Origin: Magnetovibrio sp.
GTDB taxonomy: Bacteria > Pseudomonadota > Alphaproteobacteria > Rhodospirillales > Casp-alpha2
NCBI GenBank assembly: GCA_002721825.1
Contig: PBLS01000025.1
Span: 1 to 41,417 of the forward strand
Direction of reading: 5' to 3'
Length of the DNA stretch: 41,417 bases
The stretch's first letter is position 1, and each line of letters begins with the position of its first letter. The notes under the pieces are model-generated. The model was not told the origin of the DNA, made no database searches, and was given only the letters and a program-made list of their open reading frames with translations. The position numbers were made by a program, and so were the translations under genes. Positions 17,458-26,066 of this stretch are shown here, piece after piece.

Positions 17458-18053
17458 ACAGAAGTGAAGTTTTAAAGGCCATCGTTCCCATTATATCGGA
17501 CGAACTAGTGATCTGTAATGTAGGTCTTCCCTCGCAGGAATTATTTTTGTTTGATGACCAGCCGAGCAATTTTTATATGCTTGGTGCAATGGGCTTATGT
17601 TCATCGATCGGTTTGGGTCTCGCGCTCTCCCAGTATTCAAAAGTCATCGCGATTGAAGGTGATGGCTCGATACTTACTAATTTAGGTGCTTTACCCACTA
17701 TTGCAAATAACGTCGCTAACAACTTCGTTTTATTCATAATAGACAATAGCAGCTATGGGTCCACCGGAGACCAGCCAACCTATACCGGAAAAAAAACTTC
17801 ACTTACTGGGGTCGCTGCGGCGTGTGGGTGCGAATGTGTAGTTGAATGTCAAGCCGAAGATGCGCCAGATGCTTTGAGAGCAGCCATGGAGTCTGATCGT
17901 ATGACTGTAATTGTGTGCAAGTGCCAACCGGGCAATATCCCTGTTTCTGTAATTGAGCTAAGTCCGGTGACAATCCGGGATAGGTTTGTGAGTGAGGTCG
18001 AGCGGCGTGCGGTTAAACAAAAACGCGTTCAAAAATTAACCAAATTATCTTAA
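17454..18053 (+). CDS. ThDP-dependent 2-oxoacid decarboxylase, beta subunit (sulfopyruvate decarboxylase ComE-like)
   Basis: About 199 residues from the ATG at 17454, preceded by GGAGGGG; a TTG at 17439 is less likely. It has the ThDP diphosphate motif GDGSILTNLGALPTI leading to IIDNSSYGSTG, and FYMLGAMGLCSSIGLGLAL, all shared with ComE of methanogens and the C-terminal half of phosphonopyruvate decarboxylase. With the alpha subunit it should form a heteromeric decarboxylase yielding an aldehyde. No sulfoacetaldehyde acetyltransferase (Xsc), PEP mutase or 2-aminoethylphosphonate transaminase is present in the window, so neither the sulfonate nor the phosphonate role has local support. Confidence 0.85.
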   Translation: MNRSEVLKAIVPIISDELVICNVGLPSQELFLFDDQPSNFYMLGAMGLCSSIGLGLALSQYSKVIAIEGDGSILTNLGALPTIANNVANNFVLFIIDNSSYGSTGDQPTYTGKKTSLTGVAAACGCECVVECQAEDAPDALRAAMESDRMTVIVCKCQPGNIPVSVIELSPVTIRDRFVSEVERRAVKQKRVQKLTKLS

Positions 18054-18384
18054 TTTAATGTATCAATTATGATTATCTAAATTATGAAGCAAGAAGGGTT
18101 GAATCGTTTCAAGAGTAATTTTTTCGACTAATAACCTTATTGAGAGTATGGAAGGAATTCATTCTAGACACGACCACGTATTAAATTATATTGACGCACA
18201 ACTCATCGTTTTTGTGCCGAATTTTGGACTTGGCCTACTTAGGCGAGATGATTTTCTCGCAAGCTTACTTAGTTGTAGCCTTGTGACGTGACTAGACCCA
18301 GCTCAGGCTTGCGATATAAATGTTAAAGCACTAATTTCTAGTCGATTGAGGGGTGGTAATGGATATGCTAGTTTGGGGTCACGG
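18054..18384. other. Intergenic stretch before the hopanoid operon
   Basis: 331 bases without a convincing gene. It contains one small hairpin, GCGAGA-TGATTT-TCTCGC (18243-18260), not followed by a T-run. No -35/-10 pair of good quality was found, although the hopanoid operon promoter should lie here. Confidence 0.4.
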
Positions 18385-19035
18385 ATGATAGATGAGCAGA
18401 AATTCATAAATAGCCGAATTTTGGCATTCATAGTTCTTACTATTTTTGTCACCCCCTTTCTTGTTGGTGTTCCGGCACAAGCGGATGATACAGCGGCTGG
18501 GGCCAAGTCGTTCATAGAAGGGCTTGCCGACGAGGCTGTTAAATCTCTTGCAGCTCCCAATATAGGAGCTGCTGAGCGTCGTGAGCGTTTTCGTAAGATT
18601 ATGCTTCAAAACTTCGCCTTCAAACGGATTGCTAGATGGGCCCTAGGGCGATACTGGCGTCGCGCAACACCATCTGAACGGACGGAATATCTAAAGCTGT
18701 TTGAAAATATGCTTGTGATTGTTTACGCGGACCGCTTTTCTAGTTATTCCGGTGAAACCTTAAATGTGGAGCGATCAGAAGTTCGCGGCGACAACGACAT
18801 TTTGGTGCACTCTAAAGTTGTTCGATCAGGCTCCCAGAAACCCATATCCATTGCGTGGCGAATAAGTAAAGATATGTTGAATAATGGTGCCTTTAAAATA
18901 GTTGATGTTATGGTCGAAGGGTTGAGTATGGGTGTCACCCAACAAAAGGAATTTTCCTCTGTTATTCGTAAAAGTGGTAAAGGTGTGCAGGGACTGCTCG
19001 AAGAGTTGAAGAAACGCATTGCTGCTAATTCTTGA
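18385..19035 (+). CDS. MlaC/Ttg2D-family periplasmic lipid-binding protein at the head of the hpn operon
   Basis: About 216 residues from the ATG at 18385, which has GGGG ten bases upstream; a TTG at 18346 would precede the signal peptide. The signal sequence ends in PAQA-DD, an ordinary signal peptidase I site. The mature part carries MlaC-family elements: FKRIARWALGRYWRRATPSE, YADRFSSYSGE, IAWRISKD, KIVDVMVEGLSM and QQKEFSSVIRKSG. MlaC proteins carry single lipids across the periplasm. Only 27 bases separate it from hpnC, so it is probably transcribed with the hopanoid genes and serves as an HpnM-type carrier. Two more divergent members lie at 37612-38950. Confidence 0.85.
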   Translation: MIDEQKFINSRILAFIVLTIFVTPFLVGVPAQADDTAAGAKSFIEGLADEAVKSLAAPNIGAAERRERFRKIMLQNFAFKRIARWALGRYWRRATPSERTEYLKLFENMLVIVYADRFSSYSGETLNVERSEVRGDNDILVHSKVVRSGSQKPISIAWRISKDMLNNGAFKIVDVMVEGLSMGVTQQKEFSSVIRKSGKGVQGLLEELKKRIAANS

Positions 19036-19062
19036 TTGGATTGGACGCAATGTCCTAGTGCT

Positions 19063-19944
19063 ATGAATAAATGCCGTATAGAGGCGGGATCAGTACCCGG
19101 CATAGAGACACCATCGGGTAAAGATGTAGCTTACGAAAATTTTCCTGTTGGTTCGTGGCTTCTATCAAGTGAACTTCGCCCGCACGTTGCTATGTTTTAT
19201 CGTTTTGCCCGGACGATCGATGATATTGCCGATAATCCAAATCTATCTGCGGCGGTAAAATTGGAACGTTTAGAGGGGTTTGAAGCGGCAATTTTAGGTC
19301 GTAAGATGAACACGCCTGAGTATAGCATAGGATCAGAAATGCGTAGAAGTCTGCTTACAACCAGGGTTACACTACAGCATACCTTAGATCTCATTGATGC
19401 CTTTAAACAAGATGCAGTAAAAAGCCGCTATGCAAATTGGAGCGAGCTAATGGCGTATTGCGATCGATCGGCTGCGCCAGTGGGACGCTATCTTCTAGAT
19501 TTACATGGTGAGAGCAAGGTGGGTTATGGACCATCAGATGCCCTATGTAATGTCTTGCAAGTTATTAACCATCTACAGGACTGTCAGGAAGATTACCGTC
19601 AGATTAATCGGGTTTATTTGCCACGTGATTGGCTTGGTGAGGTTGGCGCTAGGATTGAAGACCTGGATGCTTTTAAGACATCACCAAAATTGCGATACGT
19701 CTTTGATCGCTGCCTCGACGGATTGGGTCCATTAATGTTGGAGGCACAAAAACTTCCTTTGATTCTAAAAAATCGTAGATTAGTTATGGAAGTTTCGGCA
19801 ATCGTAAGTATCGCTGAAAGGTTGATATCAGTGATTCGGTATCGCGACCCTTTAAGCTCTCGATTACAATTAAACAAGCTGGACTATATTTGGCAGTCAC
19901 TGCGTGGAATTACAGTGGTGCTTCTCGGAGTAGGTAGACCATAA
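19063..19944 (+). CDS. hpnC: Squalene-synthesis protein HpnC (hydroxysqualene synthase)
   Basis: About 293 residues from the ATG at 19063 (a TTG at 19036 abuts the previous stop and is less likely). It is a trans-isoprenyl diphosphate synthase fold of the squalene/phytoene synthase family, with two Asp-rich sites: FARTIDDIADNP (Asp53, Asp54, Asp57) and INHLQDCQEDYRQINR (about 168-183). HpnC converts presqualene diphosphate to hydroxysqualene, downstream of HpnD and upstream of HpnE. The NHLQDC second motif distinguishes it from HpnD. It lies two bases before hpnB. Confidence 0.93.
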   Translation: MNKCRIEAGSVPGIETPSGKDVAYENFPVGSWLLSSELRPHVAMFYRFARTIDDIADNPNLSAAVKLERLEGFEAAILGRKMNTPEYSIGSEMRRSLLTTRVTLQHTLDLIDAFKQDAVKSRYANWSELMAYCDRSAAPVGRYLLDLHGESKVGYGPSDALCNVLQVINHLQDCQEDYRQINRVYLPRDWLGEVGARIEDLDAFKTSPKLRYVFDRCLDGLGPLMLEAQKLPLILKNRRLVMEVSAIVSIAERLISVIRYRDPLSSRLQLNKLDYIWQSLRGITVVLLGVGRP

Positions 19945-19946
19945 CC

Positions 19947-21107
19947 GTGGACATCTCGATTGGATTAGCTGGGTTATCTTTGGCAATTTGGATTGTGTTG
20001 TTATTTTTCAGGAATGGTTTTTGGCTTTCTGACCAGCGGATAGGAGAGGTTGGAGAGTTAGAATTTTGGCCTGCCGTTATATCCGTTATTCCCGCCCGTA
20101 ATGAAGTTGAAACAATAGGGGAAACGGTACGTTCTTTATTAGCACAGGATTATCCGGGTGAACTCCAAATAATTGTGGTTGATGACGGCAGTAATGATGG
20201 TACAGCTGCGGCTGTGGCTGAATCCAGTCGAGTCCATGTAATACCGGGACGGCCCCTTGTAGAGGGTTGGAGTGGGAAACTATGGGCTGTTTCTCAAGGT
20301 TTAGATGCCATTAATAAAGTTATGCCAGAGGCCTCATACGTTTTATTTACCGATGCTGATATTTACCATGCCCCCGGTAATCTAGCTAGATTGGTCTATA
20401 AAGCAGAAAAAGATGATAAGCATCTTGTATCGCTAATGGTGAAATTGCGCTTAGAGAGTTTTTGGGAACTTTGGTTGATTCCTGCGTTCATCTTTTTCTT
20501 CCAAAAAATTTATCCCTTTTCTGCTGTTAATAACGTGAAGAACAAAACAGCTGCTGCTGCTGGGGGATGTATGTTGGTTAGCCGCAACTGTTTAAAAAAA
20601 ATGGGCGGGATAAGTGAGATTGGTTCTCATTTAATTGACGATTGTGCTCTGGCGACCTTGATAAAAAGCAATTACCCTATCTGGCTTGGACTATCAACGC
20701 GCACGCGGAGCCTACGCTCCTACAATGATCTATCCGATATCTGGAATCTGGTGGCCCGTAGCGCCTTTGTACAGCTTAATTATTCAGTTGTTTCACTTAT
20801 TATAGCAATATTAGGTATGGTATTAATTTATTTAGTGCCACCGGTAGCAATAGTATCTGGTATATATTTAAACAGTGGGTATCTCGCGATTTTTGGTCTA
20901 CTTGGGTGGGTTGCCATGTTTACGGCATATGCTCCAACTCTATTACTATATCAGTTGTCGCCATTAAGAGGCATTGCGTTACCGCTAGTGGCAGGCCTTT
21001 ATAGCTTGATGACTATTTCATCAGCGTTACGTTACTGGAAGGGTGAGGGTTGTCTTTGGAAAGGTCGATACTACAACAGTGTTAGTGAAAAAAATACCAA
21101 TAGGTGA
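19947..21107 (+). CDS. hpnB: Hopanoid-associated glycosyltransferase HpnB
   Basis: A 386-residue membrane-bound family 2 glycosyltransferase starting at a GTG two bases after the hpnC stop. One N-terminal membrane helix precedes the GT-A domain: VISVIPARNEVETIGETV, IVVDDGSNDGT, and the metal-binding LFTDADIYHAP. The acceptor region GGCMLVSRNCL and LIDDCALA follows, and three to four C-terminal helices end the protein. HpnB is found in many hopanoid operons, but its reaction has not been settled; sugar transfer to a hopanoid or to a carrier is presumed. Confidence 0.92.
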   Translation: MDISIGLAGLSLAIWIVLLFFRNGFWLSDQRIGEVGELEFWPAVISVIPARNEVETIGETVRSLLAQDYPGELQIIVVDDGSNDGTAAAVAESSRVHVIPGRPLVEGWSGKLWAVSQGLDAINKVMPEASYVLFTDADIYHAPGNLARLVYKAEKDDKHLVSLMVKLRLESFWELWLIPAFIFFFQKIYPFSAVNNVKNKTAAAAGGCMLVSRNCLKKMGGISEIGSHLIDDCALATLIKSNYPIWLGLSTRTRSLRSYNDLSDIWNLVARSAFVQLNYSVVSLIIAILGMVLIYLVPPVAIVSGIYLNSGYLAIFGLLGWVAMFTAYAPTLLLYQLSPLRGIALPLVAGLYSLMTISSALRYWKGEGCLWKGRYYNSVSEKNTNR

Positions 21108-21140
21108 CGAATCTAATCTGGTGGTGTATCCATAGTTGAA

Positions 21141-22019
21141 ATGATAATAACCACTCCGGCATTGGAAGATGACAAGTCTCAGCGCAGCGCAGCTGCTCAT
21201 GTCGAGTGCGTGGTACGTCAGTCTGAGACATCTTTTTACTGGGCGATGCGATTCCTAGCGGAGCAAGAGCGTCAAGCTATGTTCGCTATCTATGCATTTT
21301 GCCGTGAAGTTGATGACCTTGTTGATAATCCTCGAGAAGAGTCTATTAAACGGGTGGCTTTGGGCCAATGGCGTGGCGAAATTGAACGAATATATGGTGG
21401 CTATCCAAGGACTCTAACAGGTCGAGCATTACTGCCGGTGATCGAAAAATTTGAGCTCCGAAAACAAGACTTTCGTGCAGTAATCGATGGAATGGAAATG
21501 GATGCGGAGAGTTCCGTCCGTTTCACTGATATGAATGAGTTAAAGCTTTACTGTGACAGAGTGGCTGGTGCTGTGGGACGTATTTCTACAGATATTTTTG
21601 GATTGCCGCGTGAGATTGGTGAGATGTTAGCATCGGCAGAAGGGTTAGCTTTGCAATTAACAAATATATTGCGAGACTTAGCTGAGGATTCTCAGCGGAA
21701 CCGATTGTACGTACCAGCCGACTTGCTCGCCGCTCATGAGATAGATGATACGGATGATCTTAATAGGGTATTGGGTCATCCAAGGTTACCGGAAGTATGT
21801 GAAATTCTAGCTGATATTGCTGTTTTAAACTTTGAACAAGCTCAGAAAATAGCGGTTAATTGTGATCGTAATCGTATACGACCGGCTATGATAATGTTAC
21901 AGATCTACCGGCGAATTCTGAGCCGACTACGGTCTCGCGGTTGGACAAATATAGACGTACCTGTTCCTCTCTCAAAGGCGACTAAATTTTGGATTGCCCT
22001 TCGTTATGGTGTGCTGTGA
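21141..22019 (+). CDS. hpnD: Presqualene diphosphate synthase HpnD
   Basis: A 292-residue squalene/phytoene synthase-family enzyme that condenses two farnesyl diphosphates to presqualene diphosphate. FYWAMRFLAEQERQAMFAIY leads into the first Asp motif REVDDLVDNP (Asp58, Asp59, Asp62). The second is LTNILRDLAEDSQRNRLYVP. It overlaps hpnE by four bases (GTGA), so the two are translationally coupled. The 33 bases after hpnB hold no regulatory signal. Confidence 0.93.
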   Translation: MIITTPALEDDKSQRSAAAHVECVVRQSETSFYWAMRFLAEQERQAMFAIYAFCREVDDLVDNPREESIKRVALGQWRGEIERIYGGYPRTLTGRALLPVIEKFELRKQDFRAVIDGMEMDAESSVRFTDMNELKLYCDRVAGAVGRISTDIFGLPREIGEMLASAEGLALQLTNILRDLAEDSQRNRLYVPADLLAAHEIDDTDDLNRVLGHPRLPEVCEILADIAVLNFEQAQKIAVNCDRNRIRPAMIMLQIYRRILSRLRSRGWTNIDVPVPLSKATKFWIALRYGVL

Positions 22020-23275
22020 AAGCGAATGAAGAAATCCATATTATCGGTGCTGGTTTGGCTGGTTTATCAGCAGCTGTACAATTAGTAGAAGCTGGAAAAT
22101 GTGTAAGGATTTACGAAGCCACTTCTAGCGCAGGTGGTCGGTGTCGATCTTTTTACGATGGGCGCTTGGAGCGGATTATTGATAATGGTAATCATTTGAT
22201 ACTTAGTGGTAATAAGTCGGTAATGCGTTACCTTGAATTACTCGGCGCGGAGAATGAATTAAAGGGACCGGAGCTGGCAGAGTTCCCCTTCATTGATTTG
22301 GCAGATAACTCATCCTGGACGGTTCGACCGGGTAGTAGGGCTATACCCTGGTCCATTTTTAATTCTAAGTGGCGGATCCCTGGGATATCTATAAAAAATT
22401 ATTATTCCATCTGGCGATTATCCCAAGCAACACCCTCAGATACAGTTGGTGCATGCTTTGATACTGATGGAGTCATTTGGCATCGATTCTGGCGGCCAAT
22501 CATAGTTTCGGTACTTAATACAGATCCAGCATATGCTTCAGCTAATTTGCTATGGAAAACGTTGAAAGAAACTTTTGGGTTAGGGGAGGTTGCGTGTCGG
22601 CCGTTATTGGCTGTACGCAGCTTAAGTCAAGCTCTTGTAGACCCCGCTTTATCGTATCTTTCTGGGAAGTCTTGTAAATTAGATTTCAACAAGCGTGTGC
22701 GTAAAATAATTTCTGAAGATCAACGCGTTAAAGGAATTGAAACGACTGATCTTGTGGAAATCGGAGAACGGGATGCTGTTATTTTATCTGTCCCGCCCTA
22801 TTCAGCAGCACAATTAGCGCCGAACTTAATAGTGCCAAATACATTTCAGACAATTGTGAATGGACATTTTCGTATAGAAGGAAGATCCCCCGAAGCTAAT
22901 TTCATTGGTGTAGTCGGAGGTATGGCTGAGTGGCTGTTTGTGCGTGGTGACGTGGTTTCAGTTACAATAAGTGCTGCTAACGAGCTTTCAAAAATATCTG
23001 AGGTTGAGATTGCGGATAAAATGTGGGCTGACATAAGTTCTGTTTTTGGCCTCGGTTCTTCAAATAGAGGCCCCTCAAGAGTTATCAAAGAAAAGCGCGC
23101 CACTTTCGAGCAAACTCCGGAGCAAGTCGCTCGTCGGCCCTCCGCAAGGGCGGAATTTACTAACATGTTCCTCGCAGGAGATTGGACGGATACGGGCATA
23201 CCTGCAACAATTGAGGGTGCTGTGCGTTCCGGTATTATAGCAGCTAATTCTGCATTAGAATATATGGAAAATTGA
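22016..23275 (+). CDS. hpnE: Hydroxysqualene dehydroxylase HpnE
   Basis: About 419 residues. I choose the GTG at 22016 that overlaps the hpnD stop, because the FAD-binding fold begins at once: EEIHIIGAGLAGLSAAVQLVEAG, then AGGRCRSF. The C-terminus has the second FAD contact, FLAGDWTDTGIPATIEGAVRSG. This amine-oxidase-like flavoenzyme reduces hydroxysqualene to squalene, the last step of the HpnCDE route. It is followed by 148 bases before the cyclase start. Confidence 0.93.
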   Translation: MKANEEIHIIGAGLAGLSAAVQLVEAGKCVRIYEATSSAGGRCRSFYDGRLERIIDNGNHLILSGNKSVMRYLELLGAENELKGPELAEFPFIDLADNSSWTVRPGSRAIPWSIFNSKWRIPGISIKNYYSIWRLSQATPSDTVGACFDTDGVIWHRFWRPIIVSVLNTDPAYASANLLWKTLKETFGLGEVACRPLLAVRSLSQALVDPALSYLSGKSCKLDFNKRVRKIISEDQRVKGIETTDLVEIGERDAVILSVPPYSAAQLAPNLIVPNTFQTIVNGHFRIEGRSPEANFIGVVGGMAEWLFVRGDVVSVTISAANELSKISEVEIADKMWADISSVFGLGSSNRGPSRVIKEKRATFEQTPEQVARRPSARAEFTNMFLAGDWTDTGIPATIEGAVRSGIIAANSALEYMEN

Positions 23276-23423
23276 TTAAGTCTCTTGAAATCATGAATGT
23301 TTTTTGACAAAAATCATTTTGATTTAGCTTCGAACATATTGTGGATTAATGCTAGGGAAAGCCATGCTTAGAAATAGTTCCGGTCTAACATGAGCTCACA
23401 CACGAGGTCGCGAGAGTGTGCGC

Positions 23424-25373
23424 ATGATAAAGCATAGGGAGAACTTGATTAAACAAGAACCGATCTCTAACCAAACTGAAATAAGTGAGGTTATAGAGGA
23501 AGCTCGAACGTGGCTTATTGAGCAGCAATCTAATGATGGACATTGGGCATTCGAGCTTGAAGCCGATGCTACGATTCCGGCCGAATATATATTTCTAAAT
23601 CATTTTATTGGAGAGATAAATCAAGAGGTAGAAGAAAAGCTTGCTCGTTATCTGCGTTCCATTCAACATGAGGATGGTGGTTGGCCTCTCTATCATGACG
23701 GTGATTTTAATGTTAGTGTATCGGTTAAGGCGTATTTCGCGCTTAAGTTGGTCGGTGAAGATCCCAATGCGCCGCACATGGCCCGTGCGCGGGAAGCTAT
23801 CCTCAAAGCTGGTGGAGCAGCTAAGGCAAATGTATTTACACGCATAGCTCTCGCACTCTTTGAACAATTACCTTGGCGGGCTGTGCCGGTAATGCGGGTA
23901 GAAGCACTCCTCTTACCGCGATGGGCTCCATTCCACCTTAGCATGGTGTCTTATTGGTCGCGTACTGTTATGGTGCCCTTATTAATACTTACTACTTTGA
24001 AGCCTAAGGCTGCGAATCCGCGCCGTGTGAATATTCGTGAATTATTCGTTATATCTCCAGGAGATGAACGTCGATTCTTGGCTAATCCCACTGGACATTG
24101 GTTAGGGAAGTTATTTCTATTATTAGATTGCATAGTGCGTCCTTTAGAAATTGTATTTCCCAAGTTTCTGGAACGTCATGCTATAAACAAGGCTCTAGAA
24201 TTTATTATAGAGCGCTTGAATGGTCGGCATGGGCTTGGGGCAATTTTTCCCGCTATGGCTAACTCGGTAATGGCATTTTATGCATTGGGCTATAATAACG
24301 AAGACACAAATTTTCAGACTGCTCGCGCTGCCATTGATAAACTCTTAGTGTTTCATGATGACTGGGGGTTTTGTCAACCTTGCATGTCACCAGTCTGGGA
24401 CACGGCACTCGCAATGCATGCTACGCTTGAAGCGAGCTCTATAGGTGACGCAGCGATAGAAAAAGCGGCTGGTTGGCTTGAAGGGCGGCAAGTTCTTGAT
24501 GTTGTAGGTGACTGGGGGGTTAACACGGGAGATTTGCGCCCGGGTGGTTGGGCATTTCAGTACTCAAATAGCCATTATCCAGATGTTGATGATACGGCGG
24601 TAGTGGTAATGGCATTAAATCGGGCTAATGCTGAATTGTATAAAGGGGCCATAGAAAGAGGAACCGAGTGGGTCCTCGGAATGCAAAGTACTAATGGTGG
24701 TTGGGGTGCTTTTGACAAAGACAACGAGCATCATTTTTTGCAACATATTCCATTTGCAGATCATGGCGCACTCCTTGATCCTCCTACAGCAGATGTAAGT
24801 GCAAGATGTGTATCCATGTTGGCTCAGCTGGGATACGGGCGTGATTTTATGCCAGTTGCTCGTGCGATTGACTATTTAAAGCGCGAGCAAGAAGAGGATG
24901 GCTCTTGGTTTGGAAGATGGGGTAACAATTACGTGTATGGGACATGGTCAGTATTGTGTGCTTTAGCTGCAATAGGTGAGGATATGCAAGCTCCTTATAT
25001 TATAAGAGCTGTTGATTGGCTCAAAGGACGTCAACGCCCTGATGGCGGCTGGGGTGAAGATTGTGCAAGCTACTGGCAGCATCGCCGAGATGAGGTAAAA
25101 AGTTCAACCCCATCGCAGACAGCTTGGGCCGTTTTGGGTTTAATGGCAGCAGGTGAGGTTCAAAGCGTAGCTGTAAAGGGTGGCATTGACTATTTACTTA
25201 GGACGAGCCGTGATCGAGGTAAGTGGCGGGAGGAGTACTTCAATGCAGTCGGCTTTCCACGTGTGTTTTATTTGCGTTATCACGGTTACAGTGCTTTTTT
25301 CCCGCTCCTGACACTGGCGCGATATCGTAACTTACTAAAGCTGAAGTCCAATATGCCTATTTGGGGGATATAG
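23424..25373 (+). CDS. shc: Squalene-hopene cyclase
   Basis: About 649 residues from the ATG at 23424; a GTG at 23418 would add two residues. The catalytic acid motif DVDD of DVDDTA is at residues 387-390, and several QW repeats are visible (for example QEEDGSWFGRWGNNYVYGTW, and DGGWGEDCASYW). It cyclises squalene to hopene/hopanol at the inner membrane. QSNDGHWAFELEADATIPAEY near the N-terminus is typical of bacterial cyclases. A TTGACA at 23304-23309 upstream lacks a well-placed -10. Confidence 0.96.
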   Translation: MIKHRENLIKQEPISNQTEISEVIEEARTWLIEQQSNDGHWAFELEADATIPAEYIFLNHFIGEINQEVEEKLARYLRSIQHEDGGWPLYHDGDFNVSVSVKAYFALKLVGEDPNAPHMARAREAILKAGGAAKANVFTRIALALFEQLPWRAVPVMRVEALLLPRWAPFHLSMVSYWSRTVMVPLLILTTLKPKAANPRRVNIRELFVISPGDERRFLANPTGHWLGKLFLLLDCIVRPLEIVFPKFLERHAINKALEFIIERLNGRHGLGAIFPAMANSVMAFYALGYNNEDTNFQTARAAIDKLLVFHDDWGFCQPCMSPVWDTALAMHATLEASSIGDAAIEKAAGWLEGRQVLDVVGDWGVNTGDLRPGGWAFQYSNSHYPDVDDTAVVVMALNRANAELYKGAIERGTEWVLGMQSTNGGWGAFDKDNEHHFLQHIPFADHGALLDPPTADVSARCVSMLAQLGYGRDFMPVARAIDYLKREQEEDGSWFGRWGNNYVYGTWSVLCALAAIGEDMQAPYIIRAVDWLKGRQRPDGGWGEDCASYWQHRRDEVKSSTPSQTAWAVLGLMAAGEVQSVAVKGGIDYLLRTSRDRGKWREEYFNAVGFPRVFYLRYHGYSAFFPLLTLARYRNLLKLKSNMPIWGI

Positions 25374-25376
25374 TAT

Positions 25377-26066
25377 TTGCCTATAGGTGTTGTTTCTGGG
25401 TTTTTACGTGAGGCCAAATGTTTGCTAGTGGATGGAATCGCCGACCCTGGTGTTCTCTCATTTGCCGGTGTCGGTCCAGCGCGTAGTGAGTATGGCGCTC
25501 GTGAATTGATAACTAGAGGCGCTGAGGCACTTGTCAGCTTCGGTATTGCGGGTGGTATTGCACCTGGAGTTCAGGCTGGCACATTGGTTCTAGCTAACAA
25601 GGTTGTAGATGGAGCAAATATATATAAGTCTTCTAATGTTTGGCGAAACTCTTTGAAACGCTTGCTGCCAGCAGATCTTGAACTTGTGGAAGGCGCTATT
25701 GTTGGAAGCGATACGATGGTATTATCACAATGTGAGAAAAATAAATTACACATCAATACGGGTGCGATAGCGTGTGACATGGAGACACATGCATTAGCAA
25801 GAGTTGCGGTTGAAACAGGTCTGCCTTTTATCGTTTTGCGGGCTATATCCGATCCAGCTTGGCAAGACGTACCCGATTGGGTTTTATCTTGCTTAACTAG
25901 TAATGGTGAGGTTGATTATTTCTGTATAGCGTTGACCTTGGCAAAACGGCCTTGGGAATTGCTCGCCTTGTTAAATCTCGCGGGTAATTCGAAAAGGGCC
26001 TTGAGTTCTTTACGCCGCACCGCGAGTGCAGCTGGCTCTAGTCTCGGGTTTAGCTCTAGGATCTAG
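25377..26066 (+). CDS. hpnG: Adenosylhopane nucleosidase/phosphorylase HpnG
   Basis: A 229-residue purine-nucleoside-phosphorylase-like protein starting at a TTG three bases after the cyclase stop. VSFGIAGGIAPGVQAGTLVL is the phosphate/ribose loop. IACDMETHALARVAVETGLP holds the Met-Glu pair that binds ribose, and IVLRAISDPA follows. HpnG removes adenine from adenosylhopane to give ribosylhopane or its phosphate, the precursor of bacteriohopanetetrol. Its last 57 bases overlap the 3' end of hpnH on the other strand. Confidence 0.92.
   Translation: MPIGVVSGFLREAKCLLVDGIADPGVLSFAGVGPARSEYGARELITRGAEALVSFGIAGGIAPGVQAGTLVLANKVVDGANIYKSSNVWRNSLKRLLPADLELVEGAIVGSDTMVLSQCEKNKLHINTGAIACDMETHALARVAVETGLPFIVLRAISDPAWQDVPDWVLSCLTSNGEVDYFCIALTLAKRPWELLALLNLAGNSKRALSSLRRTASAAGSSLGFSSRI

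Noticed and set aside
18243-18260. GCGAGA/TCTCGC hairpin as a terminator after the decarboxylase genes
   Set aside because: Short stem, no following T-run, and about 190 bases from the gene end.
23304-23309. TTGACA as a -35 box for the squalene-hopene cyclase gene
   Set aside because: No acceptable -10 hexamer lies 16-18 bases downstream.
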